Shown here one piece after another: positions 27,178 to 35,891 of a stretch of 64,000 nucleotides of DNA; the stretch's first letter is position 1; every line of letters starts with the position of its first letter. Source of the stretch: Gymnodinialimonas ceratoperidinii (GTDB lineage Bacteria > Pseudomonadota > Alphaproteobacteria > Rhodobacterales > Rhodobacteraceae); NCBI RefSeq assembly GCF_019297855.1, contig NZ_CP079194.1:3273501-3337500 (forward strand). The letters run 5' to 3'. The translations under genes were made by a program, and so were the position numbers. Under the pieces are notes generated by a model. The model was not told where the DNA came from. It did not search any database and worked only from the letters and a program-made list of their open reading frames with translations.

Positions 27178-27987
27178 ATGTTGAAATCGATGCGATCCAT
27201 ACTCGGCAGGAAGGCCCGCAAACCGTCTCTGGCGGACGCCGTGGCCCCCCGGTTGCAAAGCATGCCGCTGCCCGAGCAGCAGACCTACGTCATCGGTGAC
27301 ATCCACGGCCGCGCGGACCTTCTGGAACTGATGCTGGAGCTGATCGACGCCCATATCGGCGGCACCTCGGCAGTGAACCCACAGCTGGTTTTCGTCGGCG
27401 ATTACATCGACCATGGCCCCGACAGCGAGGCGGTCCTGACCCGGATGCGGGAGTTGCACGAGAGCTTTCCCGACAACGTCGTCTGCCTGATGGGCAGTCA
27501 CGAGCGGATGATGCTCGATTTCCTTGCCGATCCCGCGACCCGCGGCCCCCGCTGGATGCGCTCCGGCGCGTTGGAGACCCTGCGCTCCTACGGCGTGGCG
27601 ACCAGCGATCTTGAAGAGAGCCCCGAGTTCGATGCTTACCCCAAGGCCGCGAATGCGCTGCGCCGCCGTCTGAAGAAAAGCACGCTCGACTGGATGGAGG
27701 GCCTGCCGCTGAGCTGGAGCTCGGGCAACCTCTGGGCGGTGCACGCCGGGGCCGATCCGGGGCACGCCATGGAAGCGCAGACCGCGCGGGTTCTGCTCTG
27801 GGGTCATCCGGAGTTCGACAGCGGCCCGCGCAGCGATGACATCTGGATTGCCCACGGCCATTCCGAGGTCGATACCCCCCGTGTGGCCGAGGGCCGGATT
27901 GCCACCGACACCGGCGCATGGCGCACCGGGCGTTTGACGGCCTGCGCGATCCGCTCGAACGGGCGTTACGATTTCCTGCAGACCTGA
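27178..27987 (+). CDS. Metallophosphoesterase (PrpA/ApaH-like protein phosphatase)
   Basis: A 269-residue calcineurin-like phosphatase. Metal-binding motifs are GDIHGRAD (Asp41, His43), GDYIDHGP (Asp75) and MGSHERM (residues 105-111), followed by VHAGADPG and AHGHSE. The third motif is normally GNH[E/D]; here the asparagine, a metal ligand in this family, is Ser107. The rest of the site looks intact. It resembles serine/threonine protein phosphatases of the PP1-like bacterial class. It stands alone between divergent glpD and the convergent mrp operon. Confidence 0.85.
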   Translation: MLKSMRSILGRKARKPSLADAVAPRLQSMPLPEQQTYVIGDIHGRADLLELMLELIDAHIGGTSAVNPQLVFVGDYIDHGPDSEAVLTRMRELHESFPDNVVCLMGSHERMMLDFLADPATRGPRWMRSGALETLRSYGVATSDLEESPEFDAYPKAANALRRRLKKSTLDWMEGLPLSWSSGNLWAVHAGADPGHAMEAQTARVLLWGHPEFDSGPRSDDIWIAHGHSEVDTPRVAEGRIATDTGAWRTGRLTACAIRSNGRYDFLQT

Positions 27988-27994
27988 CAGCCGC

Positions 27995-28327
27995 CTAGCG
28001 CGACAGCTTCTTCTTCGCCTGATCCTCGACCGAGGTGTGCCACAGCGGCACGCCCGCCCTGAAAGCGGCCCGCCCGATCATATGCGCTGCCACCGGCGCG
28101 GTGATCAGCAGGAACAGCATCGTCGCCACCGCGCGCGTCATTGTCGTGAGGTCGCCGAAGAAGACGGCCACCGCGATCAGGATCAGGCCCGCGCCCAACG
28201 TGCCCGCCTTGGTGGAGGCATGCATCCGGATCAGGACGTCCGGCAAGCGCAGCACGCCGAGGCCCGAGACGAAGCAGAAGAACCCGCCAAGCAGGATCAG
28301 CGCGGCGATGATATATTCCACGATCAT
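27995..28327 (-). CDS. mrpG: Na+/H+ antiporter subunit G
   Basis: A 110-residue membrane protein with three hydrophobic segments, beginning IVEYIIAALILLGGFFCFVSG and containing GVLRLPDVLIRMHASTKAGTLG (shown in part), the MrpG/MnhG/PhaG signature. It is the last gene of the seven-gene mrp operon and part of the multisubunit cation/proton antiporter complex of the inner membrane. Its start overlaps the mrpF stop by 4 bases. Confidence 0.94.
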   Translation of the reverse strand: MIVEYIIAALILLGGFFCFVSGLGVLRLPDVLIRMHASTKAGTLGAGLILIAVAVFFGDLTTMTRAVATMLFLLITAPVAAHMIGRAAFRAGVPLWHTSVEDQAKKKLSR

Positions 28328-28647
28328 GGCATATCCTCCGGAGGCGGCGGTGGCCCGGGCGGCGGCGCGTCGCTGCGGCGCTGACTGCGGTCCACGAAGC
28401 GCGCCAGGGCGACCGTGGCCAGAAACCCGATGATGGCCACGACAATGGCTACGTCAACGAAGGCCGTCTCGCCCGATTGCAGCGCGTAGAGCCCGCAAAA
28501 GCTGACGATCAGCACCGTCATCATGTCCAGCGCGACGATCCGGTCGGGCAAGGACGGCCCTTTCACCAGCCGGATGAAACCGCCCACGACGCCCAACATG
28601 ACAAGGACGAAGCTGATGTCGATGGCGATGGTCAGGATCGAGCTCAT
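28324..28647 (-). CDS. mrpF: Na+/H+ antiporter subunit F
   Basis: A 107-residue subunit with three membrane helices; RLVKGPSLPDRIVALD is the MrpF/MnhF signature. A proline-rich tail (PPPGPPPPPEDMP) extends the usual C-terminus. It overlaps both neighbours by 4 bases. It acts within the Mrp complex, where the small subunits E, F and G surround the larger ones. Confidence 0.94.
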   Translation of the reverse strand: MSSILTIAIDISFVLVMLGVVGGFIRLVKGPSLPDRIVALDMMTVLIVSFCGLYALQSGETAFVDVAIVVAIIGFLATVALARFVDRSQRRSDAPPPGPPPPPEDMP

Positions 28648-29120
28648 TCCATGGCCTCCCTCACGCGCTTCTCGACGCCATTCTTGATCGACGCGCGGAT
28701 CGCATCGGGATCATCGCCGAACATGGCGTGAATATAGAGCGTCCGGCAATCCTCGGACACATCGAGGCTCAGCGTGCCCGGGGTCAGGGAAATATAGTTG
28801 GTCAGCACCAGCAGGGCCATCTCGGAATGGTCCTCCAGCGGCACCGAGATGATGCCGGGTCGCGATTTGTGCTGCGGCGTCAGCACGTCCCAGACCACGC
28901 TCAACGCGCCGACAAGCAGCTCCCAAAGAAAAAACAGGATCAGCTTCAGGATACTGGTCGCGCGGGTGAAATAGCGCTCGGTGCCGGGGTAGAGCGGCCG
29001 CGTGGCAAACAGCGCGGCCGAGCCGATGGCAAAGCCGATCAGCAGATTGATGAGGCTGAAATCGCCGGTCAGGGCGGCCCAGGCTGCCGCGAGCGCGACG
29101 TTGATGGCGAAGACATTCAT
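28644..29120 (-). CDS. mrpE: Na+/H+ antiporter subunit E
   Basis: A 158-residue subunit with two N-terminal membrane segments and a cytoplasmic part. LLIGFAIGSAALF, RPGIISVPLE and NYISLTPGTLSLDVSED follow the MrpE/MnhE order; the SLTPGT segment is the most diagnostic. Coupled to mrpD and mrpF by 4-base overlaps. Confidence 0.93.
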   Translation of the reverse strand: MNVFAINVALAAAWAALTGDFSLINLLIGFAIGSAALFATRPLYPGTERYFTRATSILKLILFFLWELLVGALSVVWDVLTPQHKSRPGIISVPLEDHSEMALLVLTNYISLTPGTLSLDVSEDCRTLYIHAMFGDDPDAIRASIKNGVEKRVREAME

Positions 29121-30640
29121 TGGAACACCTCTTCGCTCGTCGGAGAGGCCGGCGACAGGACGATGTCCACATAGGCCTGCGGGTTCAGCAATTGCTCGGC
29201 GGCGCGTTCGGCGAACAGCACGAAGGGCTCAGGAAACAGGCCGATGATGCAGGTCAGTGTCGCCAAGACGGCAATCGGCACCAACAGCGCGGCGCGATCC
29301 TTGGCGGGCAGGATCGACAGCTTCGGCGAGACACCCGCCGGGTGCGGCTTCCAGAAGGCATTCCCCCAGATTTTCGTCATCGAATAGATCGTCAGCAACC
29401 CGACCACCAGCGCCACACCGGCGATCACGTAGCCGCCCCCCTCCAGCGCCGCCTTCACGAGGATGAATTTCGCCCAGAAGCCCGAGAGCGGCGGGAAACC
29501 GGCGAGGCTGAAGGCCGGTATCAGGAACAGGAAGGCCAGCAACGGCGCGGTCTTGTAGAGCCCGCCGATCTGGCTCAACTCGGTCGACCCCGCGATGCGC
29601 CGGGTGACGCCGGCCACGAGGAAGAGGTTCGCCTTCACGATGATATGGTGGACGAGGTAGAAGACCGCCCCCGCCAGCGCCAGCGGTGTGAACAGCGCGA
29701 GGCCAAGGATCATGTAGCCGATCTGGCTGACGATATGGAACGACAGGATGCGGCGGAAATCGTTCATCGCCGCCGCGCCAAGAACGCCGGTCACCATCGT
29801 CAGCCCCGCAATCCACAGAAGGATCGTATGGGTGTAGGCCACATCGGTGGTGAAGATCAGCGTGAAGGTCCGTATCAGCGAATAGACCCCCACCTTGGTC
29901 AAGAGGCCCGCGAAGATCGCGGAAACCGAGACTGTCGGCGTGTGGTAGGACGCGGGCAGCCAAAAGAACAAGGGGAAGACCGCGGCCTTCACCCCGAAGG
30001 CCACCATGAACATCATCGACACGGTGATCAGCAGGCCCTCGTTCTCGACCTCCTGCACCGCGCCGTGCAGATCCGCCATGTTGAGCGTCCCGGTCATCCC
30101 GTAGAGCAGGCCGATCCCGGTCAGGAACATCACGGTGGAGACGAGGTTGAGCGTCACGTACTTGATGCCGCCGTCGAGCTGCTGGCGGTTGCCGCCCATC
30201 ACCAAGAGCCCGAAGGACGAGATCAGCATGACCTCGAACCAGACGTAGAGGTTGAACAGATCGCCCGTCAGGAAGGCCCCGCAGACGCCTGCGAGCAGCA
30301 CTTGGTAGAGCGCGTGATAGCCCAGATGCTCCTTCCGTTCCTCGACATCCGCCAAGGCGTAGATCGCGATGGCAAGCCCAGTGATCCCGGTGATGACGAC
30401 CATCACGGCGCTCAGCAGGTCGGCGACCAGCGTAATGCCGAAAGGCGCCGGCCACTCGCCCATCTGCGCGGCGATCACGCCTTGTCCCCAGACGTTCGCC
30501 ATCAGGATGATCGACGAGATCAGAAGCCCCGCCGCCCCCAGAACCGAAAGCCAACGGCCCTCGGGTCCATGCCGGAAAAGGAACGCCAGAACGGCGGTGG
30601 CGAAAGGGATGATCAGCGGCGCGGCGAGGATCCAGCTCAT
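29117..30640 (-). CDS. mrpD: Na+/H+ antiporter subunit D
   Basis: A 507-residue polytopic protein of the Complex I NuoL/M/N-like family. Ion-channel signatures include FEVMLISSFGLLV (the membrane Glu), VKAAVFPLFFWLPASY and SAIFAGLLTKVGVYSL. It forms one of the two proton-path subunits of the antiporter. The start is ATG at 30640 (MSWILAAP), overlapping the mrpC stop by 4 bases; a longer open frame begins inside mrpC and is not used. Confidence 0.95.
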   Translation of the reverse strand: MSWILAAPLIIPFATAVLAFLFRHGPEGRWLSVLGAAGLLISSIILMANVWGQGVIAAQMGEWPAPFGITLVADLLSAVMVVITGITGLAIAIYALADVEERKEHLGYHALYQVLLAGVCGAFLTGDLFNLYVWFEVMLISSFGLLVMGGNRQQLDGGIKYVTLNLVSTVMFLTGIGLLYGMTGTLNMADLHGAVQEVENEGLLITVSMMFMVAFGVKAAVFPLFFWLPASYHTPTVSVSAIFAGLLTKVGVYSLIRTFTLIFTTDVAYTHTILLWIAGLTMVTGVLGAAAMNDFRRILSFHIVSQIGYMILGLALFTPLALAGAVFYLVHHIIVKANLFLVAGVTRRIAGSTELSQIGGLYKTAPLLAFLFLIPAFSLAGFPPLSGFWAKFILVKAALEGGGYVIAGVALVVGLLTIYSMTKIWGNAFWKPHPAGVSPKLSILPAKDRAALLVPIAVLATLTCIIGLFPEPFVLFAERAAEQLLNPQAYVDIVLSPASPTSEEVFQ

Positions 30641-31041
30641 TGCTTGGCCTCCCACGCGATGTAGGTCTTGGAATCGTCCGGCGGCGCCTCGTCCGGTGGC
30701 TCCGCCAGCCGCATCTCGTCCGAATTCAGCGTCCCGAGGTTCTGATACGCGCGGTAGACCAGCATCAGCGCGAAGGCGAAGAGGCCAAAGCCGATCACGA
30801 TCGCAGTCAGCACCAGCGCCTGAGGCAGCGCATTGGCGGCGCCTTCAAGGGGCGCGTAATCGCCCTCGTGGATCAGCGGCGGCGTCTCGGGTGTCAGCCC
30901 GCCCGAGACGAAGATCGTCAGGTTCGCGGCGTTGGAGATCAGGATCAACCCGAACAGGAACCGCAACACGTTCCGCGCCAGCATCAGGTGCACGGCGGCA
31001 GCGACGAGGACCCCGACCATGATGGCGACGAGAAGCTCCAT
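30637..31041 (-). CDS. mrpC: Na+/H+ antiporter subunit C
   Basis: A 134-residue NuoK-like subunit with three membrane helices; RNVLRFLFGLILISNAANL and ALPQALVLTAIVIGFGLFAF (the NuoK-type quartet region) are diagnostic. A hydrophilic C-terminal tail of about 30 residues is present. It shares one base with the mrpB stop and overlaps mrpD by 4 bases. Confidence 0.94.
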   Translation of the reverse strand: MELLVAIMVGVLVAAAVHLMLARNVLRFLFGLILISNAANLTIFVSGGLTPETPPLIHEGDYAPLEGAANALPQALVLTAIVIGFGLFAFALMLVYRAYQNLGTLNSDEMRLAEPPDEAPPDDSKTYIAWEAKQ

Positions 31042-31472
31042 CAGACTTCATCCTCCAGCGCCAGAACAAGGGTCAGGATCGCCCCGAAAACAACAAGGTA
31101 GACGCCGATATCGAAGACCAGCACCGAAGAGATCGGCAGCCCCTTGTCGGTCGGATCCGCCGGGTCGGCGCCCGCGAACCACCACTGGCCGGTGAAGAAG
31201 GCGTCGTTGAAAAAGACCGAGAAGACACCGGCGGCAAGCGCCACGCCAAGGCCGATCATCGCGATGTTCTGCGGCTCGAACTTCAGCGCCTCCCGCGTGG
31301 CCCGAGAGCCCTGTGCAATCGCGTAGAGGATGAACCCGGTGGAGCCGATCAACCCGCCGATGAACCCGCCCCCCGGCTGGTTATGGCCGCGAAACAGCAT
31401 GAAGATCGAGAACAGGAGCAGCAGCGCCGTCAGCAGCCGGGTCGCGGCGTTGAGGATGATCGAATTCATCAT
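31041..31472 (-). CDS. mrpB: Na+/H+ antiporter subunit B
   Basis: A 143-residue four-helix membrane subunit (MnhB domain). RGHNQPGGGFIGGL is the family signature, and KGLPISSVLVFDIGVYLVV follows. It is a separate gene downstream of mrpA, although the A subunit also ends in an MrpB-like region as in other organisms. The first ATG (31472) overlaps the mrpA stop; an adjacent second ATG lies at 31469. Confidence 0.94.
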   Translation of the reverse strand: MMNSIILNAATRLLTALLLLFSIFMLFRGHNQPGGGFIGGLIGSTGFILYAIAQGSRATREALKFEPQNIAMIGLGVALAAGVFSVFFNDAFFTGQWWFAGADPADPTDKGLPISSVLVFDIGVYLVVFGAILTLVLALEDEV

Positions 31473-33838
31473 GGGCGGCTCTCCTCCGGGCTCACGCGGG
31501 CTGGCGCCGGCGCATCCTCGATCACCGTCGTGTCACGGCGCGGCGGCTCGGTTTCCTCGCGGATGGTGCCGTAGCGCGTCCCGCGCAAAAGCGCGTAGGC
31601 CGAGAGCGCCGCAACCACGATGACCGCGATCTCGCCGAACGTATCCACCGCGCGGAAGTCCACGAGGATGACATTCACCACGTTGCGCCCATAGGCCTCG
31701 GGCCATGACGTCTCGTTGAAATAGGCCGTCAGGCTCAGGTCCAGATCGGTCTGCAGGACGGCGACAAGAACCAACGTCGTCAGAACCCCGACGACGACGG
31801 ACAGAACCGCATGGATCGGGCGGTGCCGTTCCTGCGTGCGGGGTCGCAGATGCGGGAGCTTCAGCATCGCGACGGCCACGAGTACCACCACCAATGTCTC
31901 CACCAGCAGCTGCGTGATGGCCACGTCGGGGGCCGAGAACATGATGAAGATCAACGCCACGCCGATGCCCACAACCCCAAGCGACGCAATGGCTGTCATC
32001 CGCGATTGCGTCAGCGCCGTCAGCAAGGCGCCCGCGGTGATGAACAGCAGCACGGCCCAGTGCTTGAACTGCAACCCGTCGAACTCCGCCTCGAAATCGA
32101 CGCCGAAGTTCATCGCCTCTTTCAGGTAGAGCGTGGCGCCGACCGCAAGCGCGAAGGTCGCGAAGGTCACGAAGATATACCGCTGCAGGATACCGCTCTG
32201 CAGATACCGTGTCTGCCAGCTTGCCAATGCCTTGAGCCCATCGAGCGAGCGGTCCCAACCGGGATCGAACTTGATCGGATTGGCCGAGATCACCCGCGCC
32301 AGCATCTCGCGCAGACGCCCGTGCAGCAGGTAAAGGACAAAGCCCACGCCGAAGGTCACAAGCGACAGGATGAAGGCGGCGTTGACCCCGTGGAACAGGT
32401 AAAGATCCACCTCCACCGCGCTGCCATAGACGGCCTGCGTCGCCGGGCCGACCAGCCAGACCTCGGGCACATCGGCGAAAACGCCGAAAAAAAGCGAGAA
32501 GGCGCCGAGGATGACGGGACCGAGCCACATGGCCATCGGTCCCTCGGTCACCTCCTGAAACTTCTCGGGCAATCGTCCAAGGAACGGCCGCGCGACCGCG
32601 ATGCCGGCGGCCACGAACATCAGGACCGACGCGGCAAAGATCGTGCCCGTGATCCATAGCGAGGCGGTCTCGGCCTCAAGCCCGGCATCGTAGAGGAACT
32701 CCTTGCCGATGAAGCCGACGAAGGGCGGAATACCGGCCATGGAAATTGCTGCCAGAGCGCCTGCGAAGAAGGTAATCGGCATCTTGCGCGCCAGACCGCG
32801 AAGCTGCGCCACCTCGCGCGTGCCGGTCTGCATGTCCACGATGCCGATCATCAGGAACAGCCCCGCCTTGTAGAGGGAATGGACCACCAGAAACAGCATC
32901 GCCGCCTTGATCGCCGCACTGCTCCCCGCGCCGATGAACAAGGTGAGCGCGCCAAGCGCCATCAGCGTCGTATAGGCAAGGATCTGCTTGATATCGGTCT
33001 GCCGGATCGCCAGCACGCTCGCGAAAACCGTCGTGAAACCGCCCGCGATGACCAGCGCCCAGAACCATGGCTCGGTGCCGCCGAGCGTAGGGTTCATCCG
33101 CGCCATCAGGTAGACGCCGCCCTTCACCATGGTCGCCGAATGCAGGTAGGCCGAAACGGGCGTCGGCGCGGCCATGGCATTGGGCAGCCAGAAGTGGAAC
33201 GGGAACTGCGCCGACTTGGTGAAGGCGCCTGCAAGGAACAGGATCAGGATCGGCAGATACAGGGCATGGTCGCGGATCGCGCCCTCCATGCTCCTGATTT
33301 CGCTCAGTGAATACGTGCCGGCAGCCGTCCCCAACAGGACCGCGCCGGCCAGAAGCGCCAGCCCTCCGGTGCCCGTCAGAAGCAGCGCCTGCAACGCCGA
33401 GCGGCGTGACTTTGCGCTGTCGGAGTTGAAGCCGATCAACAGGTAGGACGAGATCGTGGTGACCTCCCAGAACACGAAGAGCGCGATCAGGTTGTCGGCC
33501 AGCGTCAGGCCCAACATACCGACCATGAAGATCATCAGGTAGAGCACGAAGCGCGGATATTCCGGGTGCGCGCCGAGGTAACGGATCGAATAGAGCGTCA
33601 CCAGTGTTCCGATACCGGTGATCAGAAGCGCGAAGGTCAGGGACAGGCCGTCGATCAGCATCTCCAGCCGGACGCCGAGCGAAGGCACCCACTCGATGCC
33701 GATCAGGGCGCTGGAGCCCCCGGCAACCGGCCCGAGGAACTGTGCGAACCACGCGAACAAGGCCGCCGGGATCAGGACCGAGATCCACCCCGCCGGGCCG
33801 CCCGCGATCCGCGCCACCGCTTCTCCGCCACTTGCCAC
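31469..33838 (-). CDS. mrpA: Na+/H+ antiporter subunit A
   Basis: A 789-residue NuoL-like subunit and the largest of the Mrp complex. Signatures include FWEVTTISSYLLIGF, FTKSAQFPFHFWLPNAM, SATMVKGGVYLMAR and HSLYKAGLFLMIG, with the C-terminal MrpA-specific part (SAPDVAITQLLVETLVV). I place the start at GTG 33838, which has GAGGGA eight bases upstream; the open frame extends 38 codons further, but that leader is highly basic and has no ribosome site. It is the first gene of mrpABCDEFG. The operon exchanges Na+ for H+ and supports pH and salt tolerance. Confidence 0.93.
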   Translation of the reverse strand: MASGGEAVARIAGGPAGWISVLIPAALFAWFAQFLGPVAGGSSALIGIEWVPSLGVRLEMLIDGLSLTFALLITGIGTLVTLYSIRYLGAHPEYPRFVLYLMIFMVGMLGLTLADNLIALFVFWEVTTISSYLLIGFNSDSAKSRRSALQALLLTGTGGLALLAGAVLLGTAAGTYSLSEIRSMEGAIRDHALYLPILILFLAGAFTKSAQFPFHFWLPNAMAAPTPVSAYLHSATMVKGGVYLMARMNPTLGGTEPWFWALVIAGGFTTVFASVLAIRQTDIKQILAYTTLMALGALTLFIGAGSSAAIKAAMLFLVVHSLYKAGLFLMIGIVDMQTGTREVAQLRGLARKMPITFFAGALAAISMAGIPPFVGFIGKEFLYDAGLEAETASLWITGTIFAASVLMFVAAGIAVARPFLGRLPEKFQEVTEGPMAMWLGPVILGAFSLFFGVFADVPEVWLVGPATQAVYGSAVEVDLYLFHGVNAAFILSLVTFGVGFVLYLLHGRLREMLARVISANPIKFDPGWDRSLDGLKALASWQTRYLQSGILQRYIFVTFATFALAVGATLYLKEAMNFGVDFEAEFDGLQFKHWAVLLFITAGALLTALTQSRMTAIASLGVVGIGVALIFIMFSAPDVAITQLLVETLVVVLVAVAMLKLPHLRPRTQERHRPIHAVLSVVVGVLTTLVLVAVLQTDLDLSLTAYFNETSWPEAYGRNVVNVILVDFRAVDTFGEIAVIVVAALSAYALLRGTRYGTIREETEPPRRDTTVIEDAPAPARVSPEESRP

Positions 33839-34163
33839 TGATTTCGTCCCTCGTTTGCCACGCAACGGCGCCGTGCCGCGCCGGGGCCCTCTTCTGGTCT
33901 GCCGCTTCTGTGGCAGGCTCGGGGCACCCTCTGTCACCCTAAATTGACGCAAAGCCGCGCCGCGTCCAGCTTTTCCGGCCCGCCTGCGTCATTCAGCAAC
34001 TAGGAACGGCGGCGGCTCCGATCAATGCAATTCGGCTGCGACAAACTGGATGCTTCGCGCGGAGACAGGATCAGCGGCGGACGTGACTGCACGTGGTGCG
34101 CGAGGGGCCATTGACCTTCCGACGCCCCACCGGAACACTACCTTGATGAAAGAGACCTTCCAG
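33839..34163. other. Intergenic region between mrpA and the Ldh2-like gene
   Basis: About 325 bases with divergent genes on both sides, so it must carry the mrp promoter and that of the rightward gene. I see no RNA gene, no repeat and no coding sequence that I can support. An in-frame extension of the rightward gene to 34050 is open but has no ribosome site. Confidence 0.5.
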
Positions 34164-34847
34164 ATGTCCGACCTGCAGATGCTCGCCCGCGATTGCCTGA
34201 CCCGCGCCGGTGTGAGCGCTCACGTGGCCGGGATCGTCGCACGCGACGTGGCGCTCTCCGAGGCCACCGGCCGGGCGGATTGCGGGTTCGCGGGGCTGCT
34301 GCGCGACATTCGCCTGATCCGCTACGGGCGTCTCTCCCCCGATGCGACGGCGGTGATCTCCAACCCCGCGCCCTCGGTCATCGAGGTTGACGCCGCCCAT
34401 GGTTTCGCCGCCGCAGCCCTCGCCCAGTCCCTGCCCGCCCTTGTCGACGCCGCGCGGGCGCAGGGCGTGGCGATGCTGCACCTCACCCGCGCCAGCAATC
34501 CCGGCGCCATGGCCGGGGCGATGGCAGAACTCGCCGCGTCAGACCTTGCCGCGCTCGGGCTTGGCAGCAAGGGACAGGCCTTCGCGATCCGCCCGCAGGC
34601 AGGCGTGGTCACGGCGCTCGACAGCGGCGCCGACACGGCACTTTCAGCGCTCCTCTCCGAGGCGCCACCGATCGAGGATTCCCCCCTCGACGGGCCGGTC
34701 GAGGCCTCCGGCTGGTTGACGGCGCTCGATCCGGGCGTCACAGCCGCCGCTGAATTACTGCGGCACCTGCCCCTGAAGCGTGGTATGATTGCGCCCACCG
34801 GAGTTTCCTTAGCGCCAGAGTTGTTGGCGCAGATCGTGAATGCCTGA
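34164..34847 (+). CDS. Short Ldh2-family (malate/L-lactate dehydrogenase-like) oxidoreductase
   Basis: A 227-residue protein whose N-terminal two thirds follow the Ldh2/YlbC-type pattern: a helical start, RADCGFAGLLRDIRLIRYGRL where family members have SHG-x2-L-x2-Y, then VIEVDAAHGFAAAAL, and LHLTRASNPGAMAG in place of the usual N-S-x-H-x-G. It is about 100 residues shorter than normal members (around 330) and lacks parts of the NAD-binding domain, so activity is doubtful. The start with AAAGAGA upstream is 34164; ATG 34146 is an alternative. Its 3' end overlaps the LysR gene by 8 bases. Confidence 0.6.
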   Translation: MSDLQMLARDCLTRAGVSAHVAGIVARDVALSEATGRADCGFAGLLRDIRLIRYGRLSPDATAVISNPAPSVIEVDAAHGFAAAALAQSLPALVDAARAQGVAMLHLTRASNPGAMAGAMAELAASDLAALGLGSKGQAFAIRPQAGVVTALDSGADTALSALLSEAPPIEDSPLDGPVEASGWLTALDPGVTAAAELLRHLPLKRGMIAPTGVSLAPELLAQIVNA

Positions 34848-35811
34848 GATGCCATCGGGACTAAGCAAAGGATTGTCGCTGCGCGGGCTGGAGGTGTTCG
34901 AGACCCTCGCCCGCACCGGCTCGGTCGCTGCCACAGCCGCCGAACTGGGGATGAGCGCGCCGGCGGTGTCTCAGCAGATGAAGAACCTGTCGGCAGCGCT
35001 CTCCGTCGAGCTGGTAGACGCCTCGCGCCGCCCGATGGTGGTGACGCCGGCAGGGCGGCTCTTCCTCGCGCAGGCCAAGGAGGCCTTGCGCGCCCTACGG
35101 GCGGGGCAGCGCAATCTGCAGGCACTCGACCTGAGCGAGTTGTCGTCGCTCTCGCTCGGGGTGATCGAGGATTTCGAAAACGAGGTAACCCCGCTGCTGG
35201 CGACGCGGCTGGCGGAGGCGATGAGCCAATGCGCCTTCACGTTGCAGACCGGCGCCAGCCATGTCCTGCACGGCCGGATCGCGGCGCGCGAGCTGGACAT
35301 CGCGATCTGTGCGGCGGGCGACACGCCGCCGCGCGGCACCTCGGCCCTGCCGTTGCTGGATGATCCCTATATTCTCGCAGTGCCCAAGGGGACGGAGATC
35401 GATGAGGGGTTGGCGTCACTCGATTCTTTGCCGTTCCTGCGGCGGGATCTGGAACAGGTCATGGGGCAACAGATCGAGGCCTATCTGACCCGCGCCGGGA
35501 TCGTGCCTGCCAACCGCTTCGAGATGGATTCAAACCAATCGATCTCGGCGCTCGTGGCCGCGGGCTCTGGCTGGACGATCACCACCGCCCTGTCGCTCGG
35601 CCGCGCCGGGCGTTTCGCCGATGGCATTGCGGCGCATCCTCTGCCCGGTGAGGCGATGACCCGGCAGATCGTGCTCTATGCCTCCTCGGACTGGTCCGGC
35701 GGCATCCCGGAACAGATCGCCGGATTGGCGCGCGAGCTGATCGCGCTGCATTTCACCGAGCCGGGGATCGAGCGGATGCCGTGGCTCGGGCGCAGCTTTC
35801 GCCTGCTGTAA
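34840..35811 (+). CDS. LysR-family transcriptional regulator
   Basis: A 323-residue regulator with an N-terminal winged helix (LRGLEVFETLARTGSVAATAAELGMSAPAVSQQ shown only in part; recognition helix SAPAVSQQMKNL) and a C-terminal periplasmic-binding-like effector domain. Two starts are possible, ATG 34840 or ATG 34849; the first overlaps the upstream gene by 8 bases. The overlap suggests regulator and Ldh2-like gene are translated together, unlike the more common divergent arrangement of LysR genes. Targets are unknown. Confidence 0.88.
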   Translation: MPEMPSGLSKGLSLRGLEVFETLARTGSVAATAAELGMSAPAVSQQMKNLSAALSVELVDASRRPMVVTPAGRLFLAQAKEALRALRAGQRNLQALDLSELSSLSLGVIEDFENEVTPLLATRLAEAMSQCAFTLQTGASHVLHGRIAARELDIAICAAGDTPPRGTSALPLLDDPYILAVPKGTEIDEGLASLDSLPFLRRDLEQVMGQQIEAYLTRAGIVPANRFEMDSNQSISALVAAGSGWTITTALSLGRAGRFADGIAAHPLPGEAMTRQIVLYASSDWSGGIPEQIAGLARELIALHFTEPGIERMPWLGRSFRLL

Positions 35812-35816
35812 CCTCC

Positions 35817-35875
35817 CCCCGCTGGCGCGGGGCGACCCGTGGGGGGCCAGCCCCCCACACCCCCCGGGATATTTC
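35817..35875. terminator. GC-rich double palindrome with CCCGGGATATTT motif (bidirectional terminator-like)
   Basis: Between convergent lysR and the ABC permease lie two strong stem-loops: CCCCGC/GCGGGG at 35817-35832 and GTGGGGGG/CCCCCCAC at 35839-35858 with a 4-base loop. They are followed by CCCCCCGGGATATTT, a sequence that recurs between convergent genes in Rhodobacteraceae as far as I know. The position fits a terminator serving both strands. Confidence 0.6.
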
Positions 35876-35891
35876 CGGAACGAGGAAGAGG

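Noticed and set aside
29120..30664. 514-codon open frame on the plus strand opposite mrpD
   Set aside because: Composition is that of an antisense shadow of a high-GC membrane protein gene; mrpD on the other strand is unambiguous.
33839..33952. 38-codon N-terminal extension of MrpA
   Set aside because: The leader is highly basic, has no match to MrpA N-termini, and GTG 33838 has a better ribosome site.
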